Shown piece by piece: positions 1-9,447 of a DNA stretch of 42,803 bases. This DNA is from Methanomicrobiales archaeon. GTDB lineage: Archaea > Halobacteriota > Methanomicrobia > Methanomicrobiales > Methanospirillaceae. Below the pieces are notes generated by a model. That model worked only from the letters and a program-made list of their open reading frames with translations. It ran no database searches and had not been told where the DNA came from. A program made the position numbers and the translations under genes. Where the stretch lies: contig JANYBK010000092.1 of assembly GCA_025360805.1 (NCBI GenBank), positions 1 through 42,803 of the forward strand, written 5' to 3'. How positions within the stretch are numbered: the stretch's first letter is position 1; every line of letters begins with the position of its first letter.

Positions 1-18
1 TGTTTTGAGGTCTGTTCT

Positions 19-42
19 CCATATGCCAGATTGGACATATGG
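19..42. other. Hairpin-forming inverted repeat
   Basis: Arms CCATATG (19-25) and CATATGG (36-42) are perfect complements, extended inside by CCA (26-28) with TGG (32-34) and one bulged A, giving a 10-bp stem with a 3-nt loop. It lies about 60 bp left of the 33-bp repeat and the transposase remnant. It could be a terminator-like structure or part of an old insertion; no T-run follows it. Confidence 0.5.
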
Positions 43-104
43 GGGCACCGGGAAAGTATATAGATCTACCGGTGAATGAACGGGAGATCTGAAAAAGACA
101 GATA

Positions 105-137
105 GGTTTTTACTCAGAACTCTCTAATTGGAGAGTC
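105..137. repeat. 33-bp dispersed inverted repeat, copy A
   Basis: The reverse complement of 105-137 matches 41371-41403 at 31 of 33 positions, with no extension on either side, so the two copies are inverted about 41 kb apart. The core (TCTCTAATTGGAGA) is itself nearly palindromic. The right boundary falls within a few bases of where transposase similarity begins, which suggests an insertion-sequence end or a hotspot for insertion. Function is unknown. Confidence 0.75.
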
Positions 138-138
138 T

Positions 139-468
139 CAACCACTTATCTCACAAAAAGTATCAACAGGTTCTATCGTTTGTTCCGATACCTGGAAAGC
201 TTACACCGGCATAGCAGCCCGTGGATATGTTCATCGTCTCGTTAATCATACTGAAGGGCAGTACTCCGATAAAAAGGGTAATCATATCAATGGGCTTGAG
301 GGATTCTGGGGTTACCTGAAACGCAAACTTGCATCGAAGGGGGGTGTTCGAAGAAAAAGATTGCATCTTTTCTTAGGAGAATACGTGTGGAGATACAATC
401 ATCGGGCTGATCCAGAAAGGATAAAGGCGCGGAAAATCATTCAACTGTTAGAGAAAATTAGGTGTTAA
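139..468 (+). pseudogene. IS1595-family transposase, C-terminal remnant
   Basis: Reading the frame that ends at the TAA at 466-468 gives about 109 residues typical of the DDE (DDxD/E-type) transposases of the ISXO2/IS1595 group: SDTWKAY, GYVHRLVNH, GNHINGLEGFWGYLKRKL and EYVWRYNHR. The last contains the conserved helix near the C-terminus, and the E of the NGLEGFWG segment is in the catalytic region. The N-terminal half with the zinc ribbon and first Asp residues is absent: similarity stops near 139, just right of a 33-bp repeat, and no start codon fits. No matching terminal repeat was found on the right side. It is therefore a dead fragment, left either by internal deletion or by another insertion. 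Family assignment is from recognised motifs; the exact IS name is not claimed. Confidence 0.85.
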
Positions 469-563
469 ACTGGTAGATTACCCAATTTTTTTTAAGCAAT
501 AATAAAAAAGTTCTTTGTTCTTGTCATAGGAAAGGAATAGTACCTGACCAAAAAAGTGGCTTT

Positions 564-1172
564 TTAATCAACGCGGGTCAGTTTCCCGGTCATAAGATCG
601 AAATACAGGCAGTGAAAGTAAACGGACCGTTCCTTGATCGTATTTTTCACGAGAGGATGTGCTTTGAGATGCTCCATCTGAAGCCGGATATTTTCCATTT
701 CTATCAGACGGGATCTGTCCCTGATCTCTTCGGGGGTTTCCGGTTTTTTGATTTTTGCATCAACCCGGTCTTTTGCTTCCTTTGCATTGTTTAACCAGAC
801 AGGGATGTAATATTCACTATTATCATCGTGATCCAGTGCCTTTATCGCTCCACAATCAGAATGCCCGCAGATAATGATGTGTTCCACCTTGAGATTCATT
901 AACGCATATTCGAGGACCGTAGTAAAATTCCAATCCTGTGACGGGACAATATTACCGATATTCCTCTGGACAAACAATTCACCAGGAATAGATCCGGTAA
1001 TACGTTCCGGGTTAACCCGTGAATCAGAACACCCGATCCATAATATTTTAGGTTTTTGCCCGAGGAGAATTTTCCTCCAGTATGGCAAATTCGGCAAAAA
1101 ATCAGTTTCACGAAATACCCCGTTTCCCAGAAACATTCTTTCGACGGGGTCAGATACTGTATTCTCTGTCAT
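564..1172 (-). CDS. Beta-class carbonic anhydrase
   Basis: Reversible hydration of CO2 to bicarbonate, a cytoplasmic zinc enzyme. The 202-residue length is normal for the family. The active-site signature is complete: CSDSR at residues 48-52 (Cys zinc ligand, Asp-Arg dyad) and GHSDCG with His104 and Cys107 as the other zinc ligands. The NIGN segment at about 71-74 is also typical. The start ATG is preceded by AGAGGGTG, a good archaeal ribosome binding site. In a hydrogenotrophic methanogen it probably supplies CO2/bicarbonate for formylmethanofuran formation and carboxylations. It lies downstream of phoU on the same strand, but the ~200-bp gap suggests its own promoter. No odd features. Confidence 0.95.
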   Translation of the reverse strand: MTENTVSDPVERMFLGNGVFRETDFLPNLPYWRKILLGQKPKILWIGCSDSRVNPERITGSIPGELFVQRNIGNIVPSQDWNFTTVLEYALMNLKVEHIIICGHSDCGAIKALDHDDNSEYYIPVWLNNAKEAKDRVDAKIKKPETPEEIRDRSRLIEMENIRLQMEHLKAHPLVKNTIKERSVYFHCLYFDLMTGKLTRVD

Positions 1173-1370
1173 TTTGCACCCTCTTGGTAGAACAACCAGA
1201 ATGATATTTGTGTATTAAGCAGGATCTTCATAATAAAAGAGTTTACTTGTATATTCCTCAAATGACTGAATAATTATTTGCCCACTGCAAAAAACGTGTC
1301 TTTTCTTAACGATAAAAATCCTGTTGAATGAAAGGAGACGGGGATTGTTCCTTAAGTACCGTCCCTGAAC

Positions 1371-2021
1371 TTAGTGAATCTCCACCCGCTCGCCCGTCTC
1401 CATATACTGGACATTCTCTGCGATCTTGCATGCATGGTCAGCACACCGTTCGAGATAGCGGGCTACCATGATGTAATGCGTGCAACGCGAGATGTTCTTT
1501 GGGTCTTCCATCATGTAGGTGATCCCTTCGCGGAAGATCGAGTGCCTTAACGCATCGATCGTATCATCTCTTGACGATAGATCTTCAATAAGACGGAGAT
1601 TATCAGACTCGTACGCAGCAACTGCATCATCGATCATGTCAATGACAAGATCGGCCATGTGTGGAATGCTCATCAGATTGGCGATATGGGGTTTTGTGGA
1701 GAGGTCAGCAACCGTATTTGCAATTGACTTGCCGTACCTGCCGATACGCAGAGACGCTGTTATCACTTTGAGCGTACAGGCAATGATTCGCATATCCTTT
1801 GCCATTGGCTGGTTGAGTGCAATCAGCTGGTAACAGTGCTCTTCGATCCGCACTTCCATTTCGTGAATCTCATCTTTTCGTGCAACTACGGATGCCGCCA
1901 GTTCCTTATCCTGCCGGATAAGCGCATCCACTCCTGTTCGTAACATGAACCGCCCGAGTTTTGCCATCTTCAGCGTATCGGCTTTAAGTTTTTTGAGTTC
2001 TGTGTGGAATTTTTCTGCCAT
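1371..2021 (-). CDS. phoU: Phosphate transport accessory protein PhoU
   Basis: Cytoplasmic regulator that modulates Pst transporter activity in response to phosphate. The 216-residue protein is all-helical with two PhoU three-helix repeats. The acidic metal-binding patterns can be seen as EIHEMEVRIEEH (about 51-62) and YLERCADHACKIAENV near the C-terminus. A longer frame is open upstream, but the ATG at 2021 gives the standard PhoU N-terminus (MAEKFHTELKKLK) and sits 5 bp after the pstB stop, so that start is preferred. Last gene of the pstS-pstCA-pstB-phoU operon. A second PhoU-type protein, fused to an AbrB domain, lies on the other side of the operon. Confidence 0.93.
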   Translation of the reverse strand: MAEKFHTELKKLKADTLKMAKLGRFMLRTGVDALIRQDKELAASVVARKDEIHEMEVRIEEHCYQLIALNQPMAKDMRIIACTLKVITASLRIGRYGKSIANTVADLSTKPHIANLMSIPHMADLVIDMIDDAVAAYESDNLRLIEDLSSRDDTIDALRHSIFREGITYMMEDPKNISRCTHYIMVARYLERCADHACKIAENVQYMETGERVEIH

Positions 2022-2026
2022 GATGC

Positions 2027-2788
2027 CTACCCGAACCGACCAGTGATATAATTCTCGGTGAGTTCTTCTTTCGGGTGTTCGAATATCTGACGGGTCTTTC
2101 CGCATTCGATCAGTTTGCCGAGATACATGAAACCGGTGTAATCGCTCACCCGTGCTGCCTGCTGCATGTTGTGGGTCACAATGATAACCGTGTAATCTTC
2201 CTTGAGCCGCTCGATTAAGTTCTCGATCTTTGCTGTTGCAATCGGATCGAGCGCTGAACAGGGCTCGTCCATGAGGATTACTTCCGGTTCCACCGCGAGA
2301 GTACGGGCAATACAGAGACGCTGCTGCTGACCGCCGGAAAGCCCGAGTGCCGAATCGTTCAGCCGCTCTTTTACTTCATCCCAGATCGCTGCGTGGCGGA
2401 GACTCTGCTCAACGATTTTATCCAGTTCGGCTTTGTTGCAGATACCATGCACCCGTGGGCCGTATGCTACATTTTCGTAGATGGATTTTGGGAATGGGTT
2501 AGGTTTCTGGAAGACCATGCCAACTTTCTTCCTGAGCGTCACTACATCGGTAGCGGGTGCATGGAGGTTCTCATCATCGAGCGTGATTTCTCCGGTGATC
2601 TTTACGTGATCGATGAGATCGTTCAACCGGTTGAAGCAGCGCAGCAGGGTCGATTTGCCGCAGCCCGAAGGACCGATAAGTGCAGTCACCCGGTTCTTCG
2701 GGATTTTTATCGAGACTGACTGGAGTGCATGCTTCTCATGATACCAGAGGTTCAGATTATTAGTCGTTATAATTGCAGATTCAGACAT
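2027..2788 (-). CDS. pstB: Phosphate ABC transporter ATP-binding protein PstB
   Basis: ATPase of the high-affinity phosphate importer; works as a dimer under the membrane subunit(s). All ABC motifs are intact: Walker [10 protein letters not shown] at 39-47, Q-loop near 94, signature LSGGQQQ at 150-156, Walker B ILMDEP at 171-176 and the H-loop His at 206. Length (253 residues) is standard for PstB. It starts 2 bp after the pstCA stop and ends 5 bp before phoU, so the genes are surely co-transcribed and probably translationally coupled. Confidence 0.97.
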   Translation of the reverse strand: MSESAIITTNNLNLWYHEKHALQSVSIKIPKNRVTALIGPSGCGKSTLLRCFNRLNDLIDHVKITGEITLDDENLHAPATDVVTLRKKVGMVFQKPNPFPKSIYENVAYGPRVHGICNKAELDKIVEQSLRHAAIWDEVKERLNDSALGLSGGQQQRLCIARTLAVEPEVILMDEPCSALDPIATAKIENLIERLKEDYTVIIVTHNMQQAARVSDYTGFMYLGKLIECGKTRQIFEHPKEELTENYITGRFG

Positions 2789-2790
2789 TT

Positions 2791-4746
2791 TTATCCCCTT
2801 GCCTTGTTCTGGAAATGTGTTCTGACGAGGATTGCCACCGAATAGAACCCGATGACGAGCAGAAGCAGGACGAGCGCAGTCCCGTATTTGTTGGTGGATG
2901 AGCCGGGCACGTTAGTTGCCAGTATGAAGAGATGATAGGGCAGCGCCATGACCGGCTGAAGTTCAGATGTCGGCAGGAAACGGGAAGAAAAGACTACCGC
3001 GGTGAACATGATAGGAGCAGTCTCTCCGGCTGCTCTCCCGATAGAGAGGATCGCACCAGTCACAATTCCCGGCACTGCCGGGGGGATAATTACACGGTTG
3101 ATCGTCTGCCATTGGGTGGCCCCGAGCGCGAGACTGCCTTCCCGCAAAGACTGCGGGATATTTTTTAACGATTCTTCAGTCGTGCGAATCACGGTTGGAA
3201 GTACCATCAGGGCAAGCGTGACCTGCCCGGCGAGCAGCGAGACGCCGACATTGAGATACATCACGATGAAGGCAAAGCCGAAGAGGCCAAAGACAATCGA
3301 AGGCGTGCCGTTGAGGAGGTCAACACCAGTCCGGATAAGCCGGGTAATGCGTCCTTCACGGGTGTATTCCACGAGATAGATGGCCGCCCCTACACCGAGA
3401 GGCAACGCAATTGCAATCGCTCCCATGACAAGGTAGAGCGTGCCGATAATCGCCGGGAAGATCCCACCTGCCCGGCCGAGATCCTTTGGCGACTGGGTAA
3501 TGAATTCCCACGATATTGCAGGAAGGCCATTGATGATAATGTCCTGCAGGATGATGACAAGAATGGCAATTACGATGACGGTCGCAAGGCCGACAAGGCC
3601 AAAGGCGATCGTCTGGATATGTTTACGGGAGAGGCGGTCCCTGCCGAAATACCATGCCCAAAGCGTGAGCAGGACAAGGGCTGCAAGCCACCACGGTGTA
3701 GCAGCGAGCAGGAAGATCAATAAGAGTGAAATGCCGATGATCTCAGCAAACCGTGAGAGGGATTCTTTTGTTGCAGAAGTGATGAGTGGTTTTCGTACAG
3801 GTCCCTTTGCTCTTCCCTCTTTGAGATAACGCAGGATGGCAACGGCAGAAAGGTTGATGATGAGTGTGATGACCAACAGGACAACGGAAATACCAAACAA
3901 GGCATTGTAGTGCTCGCTGCCAACTGAAACCTCGCCCATCTCGATCCCGAGAGTCGCGGTCAGGGTTCTGATGGAAGAGAGAATATTCCAGATCGGGTCA
4001 GGGATGATTGCTGCGTTACCGGCCACCATCAGGACTGCCATGGTCTCTCCGATGGCCCGTCCGATTCCAAGGATAATTGCTGCTGCGATACCGGAAAGGG
4101 CTGCCGGCACCATTACCCGGCTGATTGTCTGCCACTGCGTTGCTCCTATTGCGAGCGACCCTTCTTTGTACTCATGAGGTACTGAACTGATGGCATCCTC
4201 AGAGACACTGATGATCGTGGGAAGGGCCATGATCCCGAGCAGCACCGAGGCAGCAAGCCAGGTCTCCCCAGTGGGAATATCGAAGGTTACCCGGATAAAA
4301 TTTGTCAGGACTATGAGCCCAAAGAACCCGTACACAACGGAGGGGATGCCTGCCAGCAGTTCGATTGCCGGTTTGAGGATCTTTTTTGTCCGTGGTGACG
4401 CAAGTTCCGAAATATAGATTGCACAACCGATTGAAAGCGGGACGGCAAAGAGCATGGCCCCTATCGTCACAAGGAGTGTGCCGACTATGAGCGGGAAGAT
4501 ACCATACAATGGTTCAAAGGCGGTCGGAGCCCAGTCAGGGCCTAAGAGGAAGTTGGGGATGCCAACCTCGACAAAGATCGGGTAACCGTCCTCTAACAAG
4601 AAGAGCAGGATGAATGAGACGACAATGACGGCAAAGAGGGCTGTTAAGAAAAAGATGATCTTGATCGACTGTTCTTTGAGAACGGAAAACCGGGCGGTAC
4701 CTTCGGAAGCATGAAAGACCCGGTCCATTTTTTTCATAAATTTCAT
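2791..4746 (-). CDS. pstC-pstA: Fused phosphate permease PstC-PstA
   Basis: Membrane channel of the phosphate ABC importer. At 651 residues it carries two complete permease domains: a PstC-like half (about 1-315) and a PstA-like half (about 375-651). Each half has several hydrophobic helices and its own cytoplasmic coupling (EAA) loop, [14 protein letters not shown] in the first half and [14 protein letters not shown] in the second, each followed by the GIGRAIGET / SIGRAAGET helix. In most bacteria PstC and PstA are separate proteins; here one continuous frame encodes both, with a hydrophobic linker region at about 335-375. It follows pstS after a 58-bp gap and abuts pstB. No frameshift is needed, so the fusion looks genuine. 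Confidence 0.95.
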   Translation of the reverse strand: MKFMKKMDRVFHASEGTARFSVLKEQSIKIIFFLTALFAVIVVSFILLFLLEDGYPIFVEVGIPNFLLGPDWAPTAFEPLYGIFPLIVGTLLVTIGAMLFAVPLSIGCAIYISELASPRTKKILKPAIELLAGIPSVVYGFFGLIVLTNFIRVTFDIPTGETWLAASVLLGIMALPTIISVSEDAISSVPHEYKEGSLAIGATQWQTISRVMVPAALSGIAAAIILGIGRAIGETMAVLMVAGNAAIIPDPIWNILSSIRTLTATLGIEMGEVSVGSEHYNALFGISVVLLVITLIINLSAVAILRYLKEGRAKGPVRKPLITSATKESLSRFAEIIGISLLLIFLLAATPWWLAALVLLTLWAWYFGRDRLSRKHIQTIAFGLVGLATVIVIAILVIILQDIIINGLPAISWEFITQSPKDLGRAGGIFPAIIGTLYLVMGAIAIALPLGVGAAIYLVEYTREGRITRLIRTGVDLLNGTPSIVFGLFGFAFIVMYLNVGVSLLAGQVTLALMVLPTVIRTTEESLKNIPQSLREGSLALGATQWQTINRVIIPPAVPGIVTGAILSIGRAAGETAPIMFTAVVFSSRFLPTSELQPVMALPYHLFILATNVPGSSTNKYGTALVLLLLVIGFYSVAILVRTHFQNKARG

Positions 4747-4804
4747 GGTGTTTGCCTCCGTTTTAAAGAAAAATTAATTTGGTTCCGGTAGCCTGCATCA
4801 CGAA

Positions 4805-5785
4805 TTAGATGATGGTCACGTAGCCTTCATCGGCTACAATCTTCTGGCCGTCTGCGCTGAGGATATACTTGATGAAGTCTTTAACAAGCCCGGTGGGCTG
4901 ACCGTTCGTGATGACGTATAGGTCACGGGAGACCGGGTAGGTTCTGGTTTTTACATTGTCAAGGGTTGGGGCGACAATCTTCTGGGCGTTGTACCATACG
5001 GGGAGTGCCTTGACATCCCTGCTGACGAACCCGATCGAGACATACCCGATCGATCCGGGCGTCTGGGCAACAGTCTGGAGGACAGCCCCGTTGGAGTTCT
5101 TGTCGAGCATCTTTGCCGTTGGCGTTGCTTTCAGGAGAAGCGTCTCATCGAAATACGTGCGGGTGCCTGAAGCGCTGTCACGGCCGATGACTACGATCTG
5201 GTTGTTGGTGTTGGGAACGTTTGCACCGTTAATCTCGGACCACTTGGTGATCTTGCCAAGGTAGATATCCTTGATCTGGTCCAGAGTGAGGTACTGGACC
5301 GTGTTAACCGGATTTACAACAATCGCGATCCCGTCCTGCGCAACCGTGGTGACCACAAATAAGGGGTACTTTGCCATTTCTGCCGTGGTCACTTCGCGGG
5401 AGGACATGCCAATGTCAACATTCTTTGCACCGATTGCCTGGATACCAACCCCGGACCCGCCACCCGAGATCTGAATGTCAGCGTCAGGGTGGGTCGTCAT
5501 ATATTGGTCAGCTGCCTTCTGGACGATAGTAAGAACTGTGGTTGAACCGCTGATCTTTATGGTCTGTTTCTGGCCGGTTGATACGGGGGAAGATGTTACT
5601 GCGGGTGTTGATGCCGGGGCTGATACCTGTGCAGTCACAACTGCTGCCGGAGTTTTTACCGGTGTAACAGGGGCCGGGGTGTTCTTGTTTGCGGTGTCAG
5701 TACAACCAGCACCTGCCATCGCTGCGATGAGCATGACGACAAGGCCAATAGTGATGAGTAATGATGAATTCCAGTTTGCTTTCAT
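4805..5785 (-). CDS. pstS: Phosphate-binding lipoprotein PstS
   Basis: Extracytoplasmic phosphate receptor that delivers phosphate to PstCA. The N-terminal hydrophobic helix (about 8-25) ends in a lipobox-like AGAGC, so Cys28 is the likely lipid anchor. A Pro/Thr/Ala-rich linker (about 33-70) leads to the PBP fold. Phosphate-binding segments are visible: SGSTTV at about 78-83, GGGSGVG at about 107-113 and GRDSASGT further on. 326 residues is normal. The ATG is preceded by GGTGG at a proper distance. First gene of the operon, transcribed away from the AbrB-PhoU regulator. Expected to be induced on phosphate limitation. Confidence 0.95.
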   Translation of the reverse strand: MKANWNSSLLITIGLVVMLIAAMAGAGCTDTANKNTPAPVTPVKTPAAVVTAQVSAPASTPAVTSSPVSTGQKQTIKISGSTTVLTIVQKAADQYMTTHPDADIQISGGGSGVGIQAIGAKNVDIGMSSREVTTAEMAKYPLFVVTTVAQDGIAIVVNPVNTVQYLTLDQIKDIYLGKITKWSEINGANVPNTNNQIVVIGRDSASGTRTYFDETLLLKATPTAKMLDKNSNGAVLQTVAQTPGSIGYVSIGFVSRDVKALPVWYNAQKIVAPTLDNVKTRTYPVSRDLYVITNGQPTGLVKDFIKYILSADGQKIVADEGYVTII

Positions 5786-5917
5786 GATGTTCTATCCACC
5801 ATTTACCCGGGGATAATATACTATTTTTCGACATAGACTATACATGAATATATATTAGAAAGAGGAGAATAGAGTAACATAGTGAAATCAGTTTACTATA
5901 GTAATACGAGGTGAGTC
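5786..5917. promoter_or_regulatory. Divergent promoter region of pst operon and AbrB-PhoU gene
   Basis: This 132-bp spacer separates pstS (left) from the AbrB-PhoU regulator (right). An AT-rich, nearly symmetric TATA element (AATATATATT, about 5848-5857) could serve both directions. A dyad, TAGTGAAA-tca-GTTTACTA (5880-5898; arms 6 of 8 complementary), lies where the right-hand transcript would begin. Position and symmetry suggest an operator, perhaps bound by the AbrB domain of the adjacent regulator. No experiment supports this. Confidence 0.5.
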
Positions 5918-6952
5918 GTGGAAATAAGGCGGGTGCAGGTAACCGGGGGTGCATCGTTTGTAGTGACGCTCCCAAAAGACTGGGCAGGAGAACTGGGAAT
6001 TAAGAAAAATGATCCTCTCGGGCTTATTGCCCAACCGGACGGGACGCTGCTGGTCACTACAAAGATTACCGAAGATTCCCTTCAGCGGATTAAGGAGATC
6101 GATTGCAGCACCATTGCCGATCCTGCGTTTCTCTTCCGGCTGTTAATCGGGACCTACATCACCGGGTTTACCATGATCCGGCTCACCACAAAACAACGCT
6201 TTTCCCCGTTCGTCCGCACAGTTGTCCGGGACTTTTCCCAGATGACGATCGGCCAGGAAGTAGTTGAGGAGACCGAATCGGTAATTGCGATAAAAGATCT
6301 TCTCAATCCTTCAGAGATGCCGTTTGAAAATACCATCAAACGCATGTTTGTGATCGTCAAGACCATGCACGAGGATGCCATCACGGCATTAGAGACCCGC
6401 AACAAGGTGCTTGCTGATGATGTGATCAACCGCGACATGGATGTGGACCGGCTCAACTGGCTGATCGCACGGCAGACAAATATGATCATGCTTAACACAT
6501 CCCTATCCCGGAAGATGGGGATCTCAACAAGCATGGCAATGCACTATTACATGCTCAGCCGGATCGTCGAACGGATCGGTGACCATGCCGTAAGGATTGC
6601 CGAGAACATCCCGCCGATTATCGGTGGGGAACTTGATAAAAATATCCTTGCTTCAGTAAAAAAGGCAAGTTCCCTTTCAATGGAGAACTTTGACCGGAGC
6701 ATCATATCATTTTTTAATGCTGATATGAAAGATGCGAACCGGAATATCGAATCGATCCATGCGCTCGAAACAATCTGTGGTGATATCAACAATCTTGTAC
6801 TCAAGCAAGATACCCTTGTGGCGATCCATGTCGGGTACATAGCAGAGAGTATCCGTAGGGCCGGTGAGTATGCAGGAGATATCTCTGAGACGGTGATAAA
6901 CCTGCTGATGGAAAATAATTTGACCCGGCAAAAAACCAAAAGTACAAAGTAA
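5918..6952 (+). CDS. AbrB-domain and PhoU-domain phosphate regulator
   Basis: Probable DNA-binding regulator of phosphate uptake. Residues 1-50 form an AbrB/SpoVT swapped-hairpin domain (EIRRVQVTGGASFVVTLPKDW, the usual start of these archaeal proteins), and the rest (about 100-335) holds two PhoU helical bundles with the acidic patterns NRDMDVDRLNWL and RIVERIGDHAVRIAENI. 344 residues is typical for this archaeal architecture. The start is GTG at 5918, preceded by GAGGTGA; no ATG gives a complete AbrB domain. It diverges from pstS, which strongly suggests it senses transporter state or phosphate and controls that promoter. The domain content is seen; the regulatory role is inferred. Confidence 0.9.
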   Translation: MEIRRVQVTGGASFVVTLPKDWAGELGIKKNDPLGLIAQPDGTLLVTTKITEDSLQRIKEIDCSTIADPAFLFRLLIGTYITGFTMIRLTTKQRFSPFVRTVVRDFSQMTIGQEVVEETESVIAIKDLLNPSEMPFENTIKRMFVIVKTMHEDAITALETRNKVLADDVINRDMDVDRLNWLIARQTNMIMLNTSLSRKMGISTSMAMHYYMLSRIVERIGDHAVRIAENIPPIIGGELDKNILASVKKASSLSMENFDRSIISFFNADMKDANRNIESIHALETICGDINNLVLKQDTLVAIHVGYIAESIRRAGEYAGDISETVINLLMENNLTRQKTKSTK

Positions 6953-7811
6953 AAGAGGTCAACACTTTTTTTTCCAAATCTTTTTTCACCACTGCGAAAA
7001 AGCTTGAAAAAGTGCGGGGCACATTTGCAAGACAAAATGCAAATAAATTGCCGGAAGGTGTTTCCCTGATCATGACATGTGGTTTATGTGCCTTACCCTT
7101 GACAACCCGGTTTCAAGTTCCGTTTCTGCTGGAGACATGCTCATTGGTCCAATAGATTTCGATTCCGGGCCTACCTGTGACCGCTGAATGAACAAACCCC
7201 ACAATAGATACACCGCGATTTCCTGTCCGCGCACAAGGAGCCGGATAGTGGAAAAAACCCGTGCATCACAATCGCATATAAACCATTACCGGGACAATCG
7301 GGGCTTTATATGCCGCCTGCTCCAGTGGAAGAAAAGGGGTATATGAATACTATTGTTTGGCCGGAATATCCAAAAACACAGAAAAATTCACCAGAATACT
7401 AAAATCGTTCAGAAGTGAGCGATTTTTTCTCCCCGATACGTGCTCTTTTTGTCCGCATTCGCTACGAGGGGATACATATACAATCTGGTCGTCAATTGGT
7501 TCAAATCATTTGGCTCTCAGGAAGTCCCATAAGGAAGATAAACTATCCTAACCAAAAAAGGATTTAAAAAAATCGCACACGCAAAGGGTAACGGGAAAAC
7601 TATGCCTTTGATGCTCGTTGATGTGCACCGGGTTGCATAAAACAGCAGTGAAATTCCTAAAAACGGTGTAATAAACTACCGGGAAGTTTATGACATTGGG
7701 GTTTTGGGGTTTGAAAATCATACACGGTGGAAACCGCTCTGTATCGGAAGATAAAGCAATCGCAGGGGCTCTGACAGGCTAGGTAACCGTCGAAAAAAAA
7801 GAAATTTTCTA
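6953..7811. other. 859-bp stretch without a convincing gene
   Basis: No frame here has both a recognisable product and good start signals. A 64-codon plus-strand frame at 7357-7551 and a 27-codon frame at 7072-7155 (GGTG site 11 nt upstream) have unremarkable compositions. TATA-like strings occur at about 7274 (CATATAAAC) and about 7311 (TTTATATG). Several short G/C-rich pieces and A-tracts suggest decayed sequence or an untranslated RNA, but nothing specific can be named. Confidence 0.4.
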
Positions 7812-8438
7812 TTAATGTCTCTCTGCTGTCATCAGGAAAATGGTAAAATCCCGGGGTTTGCCCGTAAGGGACGAAGTCTTGTTGATTGTTGCGGCCTGAC
7901 TGAATCTGACAGAATCAAACCCGGCGTCTTTAAAAACCTGCTGCAGGTTTTTCCGGTCAATGCCGTTATGCTCCGCAATGCCTTTGGCTTCATGGAACTC
8001 CCCGTTATCGGAATCCAGATCGGCAATCGCAATTCTCCCCCCGGGCAGCAGGAGTTTATGAAAGGTCCGGGCAACAGCATCCGTATCCCTGACATGATGC
8101 AGGGTCATTGAACTTTCGATCAGGTCAAATCTCGGAAGGTCTGCGGTATCCTGCTCTATGCTCCATTCCAGTGGCTCGATATTGGTTATGCCATCGGTCA
8201 GGATTTTCTCCTTAAGCACCTCCAGCATACCTTTTGCTGAATCAACTGCAATAATCCGCCTGACATGGGGGGCAATCCGCAGCGCTATGTTACCGGTGCC
8301 GGTACCATAATCCATCACCAGCTCCGTCCCTTCCAAGTGCAGTGCGTTGATCATCGCATCGGCAATCGTCTTTGCCATCTGCATCCGCCCGGGATCCTTG
8401 TCCCAGTGTACTGCTGCCTTATTGAAAAAATCAGTCAT
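7812..8438 (-). CDS. Class I SAM-dependent methyltransferase
   Basis: Transfers a methyl group from S-adenosylmethionine; the acceptor cannot be told from sequence. The 208-residue protein has the Rossmann-fold methyltransferase motifs in order: motif I MDYGTGTGNIA (about 43-53), the acidic residue ending strand 2 in VDSAKGM, motif II/III around DLIESSMTLHHV and ALLPGGRIAIAD-type post-motif (KLLLPGGRIAIADL). It resembles UbiE/COQ5-like enzymes in overall layout, without the family signatures. Monocistronic or co-transcribed with the HTH-PAS gene 40 bp upstream on the same strand. Confidence 0.85.
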   Translation of the reverse strand: MTDFFNKAAVHWDKDPGRMQMAKTIADAMINALHLEGTELVMDYGTGTGNIALRIAPHVRRIIAVDSAKGMLEVLKEKILTDGITNIEPLEWSIEQDTADLPRFDLIESSMTLHHVRDTDAVARTFHKLLLPGGRIAIADLDSDNGEFHEAKGIAEHNGIDRKNLQQVFKDAGFDSVRFSQAATINKTSSLTGKPRDFTIFLMTAERH

Positions 8439-8478
8439 GAACAGTCCTTTTCCAGATAAGGTATAGCACTCAATATCC

Positions 8479-9447
8479 TTATACAGGAATCTCTTCTATC
8501 GTCTCAACCGCTGCAATGAGATCTCCTTTATTATTCATCACGGGAGTTACCGTGAACAGGAGTCTCCTGCTCTTTCCACCGGGTGCAGTCAGCATCTCTT
8601 CAGAAGTGAAAGTACCGTCATGGGATGCCGGTTGTAAACCTGTACCTAGATATAATTCCGGTATCCGGTCCGTTAAACCATCCATGACAAGGTCCGCAAG
8701 GCACGGGCGTTCTGCAGGATAAAACGCCTGCCACTGTCTGCGGGTTCCTATCATGCCTGCAGATTTTAACCCTGAGAACTTTTCCATAGCCCGGTTCCAT
8801 GCGAGGATATGATGATCTTTTCCAAGCACGTACATCGGAACCGTAGAGGCATACAGGACTGCCTCTAAGATCCTATGGTTCTCTTCTTGTGAGAGTTCGG
8901 CCTGCTTCTGGCCAGAGATGTTTTCAAATCTCATGGCAACACCGGCATCCCCGTCTTCAAAAAGGGTGGGGATGCAGAGCGCATTGAAGTACATCACTTT
9001 ATCATCTTTTTTTATGTGGATCTCATGGCGTGGGTCCGTTCCTGCTTTCTCCTGCTGTAGCCATCCCATCATCTGCTCAACCGGCAGGAGGGCCGAAGCC
9101 AGGTCAAACAACCTCATACCAATGATTTTTTCCTTGGGCGTCCCGATAAAATCAACAAATGGGGTGTTCACCTGCGCAATCCGCATATCCTTGTCAACAA
9201 CCGCAATCATATCAGGGCTCATGCTCATCATCGATTCAATGGGCACGCGTTTTGCAAGATAGAATAGTTTGGCATTACCGACATACCGAACTTCGAGCTG
9301 CCCGGCAGCGGTCAGGACATCGAGATATTTCGCAATGGAATTCCGGCTCATAGCAACTGCGGCTGATATCTCCTTGATGTTCATTCCCCGTGGATTATCG
9401 CGGAGCACCTCCTTGATACGGATTATTTCTTTATCTGCCGCTTCCAT
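8479..9447 (-). CDS. HTH and double-PAS transcriptional regulator/sensor
   Basis: Likely one-protein signal-responsive transcription regulator. Residues about 1-65 form a winged helix (NIKEISAAVAMSRNSIAKYLDVL is the recognition region, followed by a wing with VRYVGNAKLFYLAK). Two PAS domains follow: one from about 75 (MSPDMIAVVDKDMRIAQVN) and one from about 195 (VLYASTVPMYVLGKDHHILAWNRAMEKFSG). No histidine kinase or receiver domain is present. Such HTH-PAS proteins are abundant in Methanomicrobiales. The spacer upstream (9448-9600) contains two short palindromes that could be its binding sites. The signal sensed is unknown. Confidence 0.85.
   Translation of the reverse strand: MEAADKEIIRIKEVLRDNPRGMNIKEISAAVAMSRNSIAKYLDVLTAAGQLEVRYVGNAKLFYLAKRVPIESMMSMSPDMIAVVDKDMRIAQVNTPFVDFIGTPKEKIIGMRLFDLASALLPVEQMMGWLQQEKAGTDPRHEIHIKKDDKVMYFNALCIPTLFEDGDAGVAMRFENISGQKQAELSQEENHRILEAVLYASTVPMYVLGKDHHILAWNRAMEKFSGLKSAGMIGTRRQWQAFYPAERPCLADLVMDGLTDRIPELYLGTGLQPASHDGTFTSEEMLTAPGGKSRRLLFTVTPVMNNKGDLIAAVETIEEIPV

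Noticed and set aside
7072-7155. 27-codon frame after a GGTG site
   Set aside because: Too short, site spacing is long, and the peptide shows no helix, Cys pattern or other sign of function.
7357-7551. 64-codon plus-strand frame in the long gap after the AbrB-PhoU gene
   Set aside because: No ribosome binding site, low-complexity composition and no motif.
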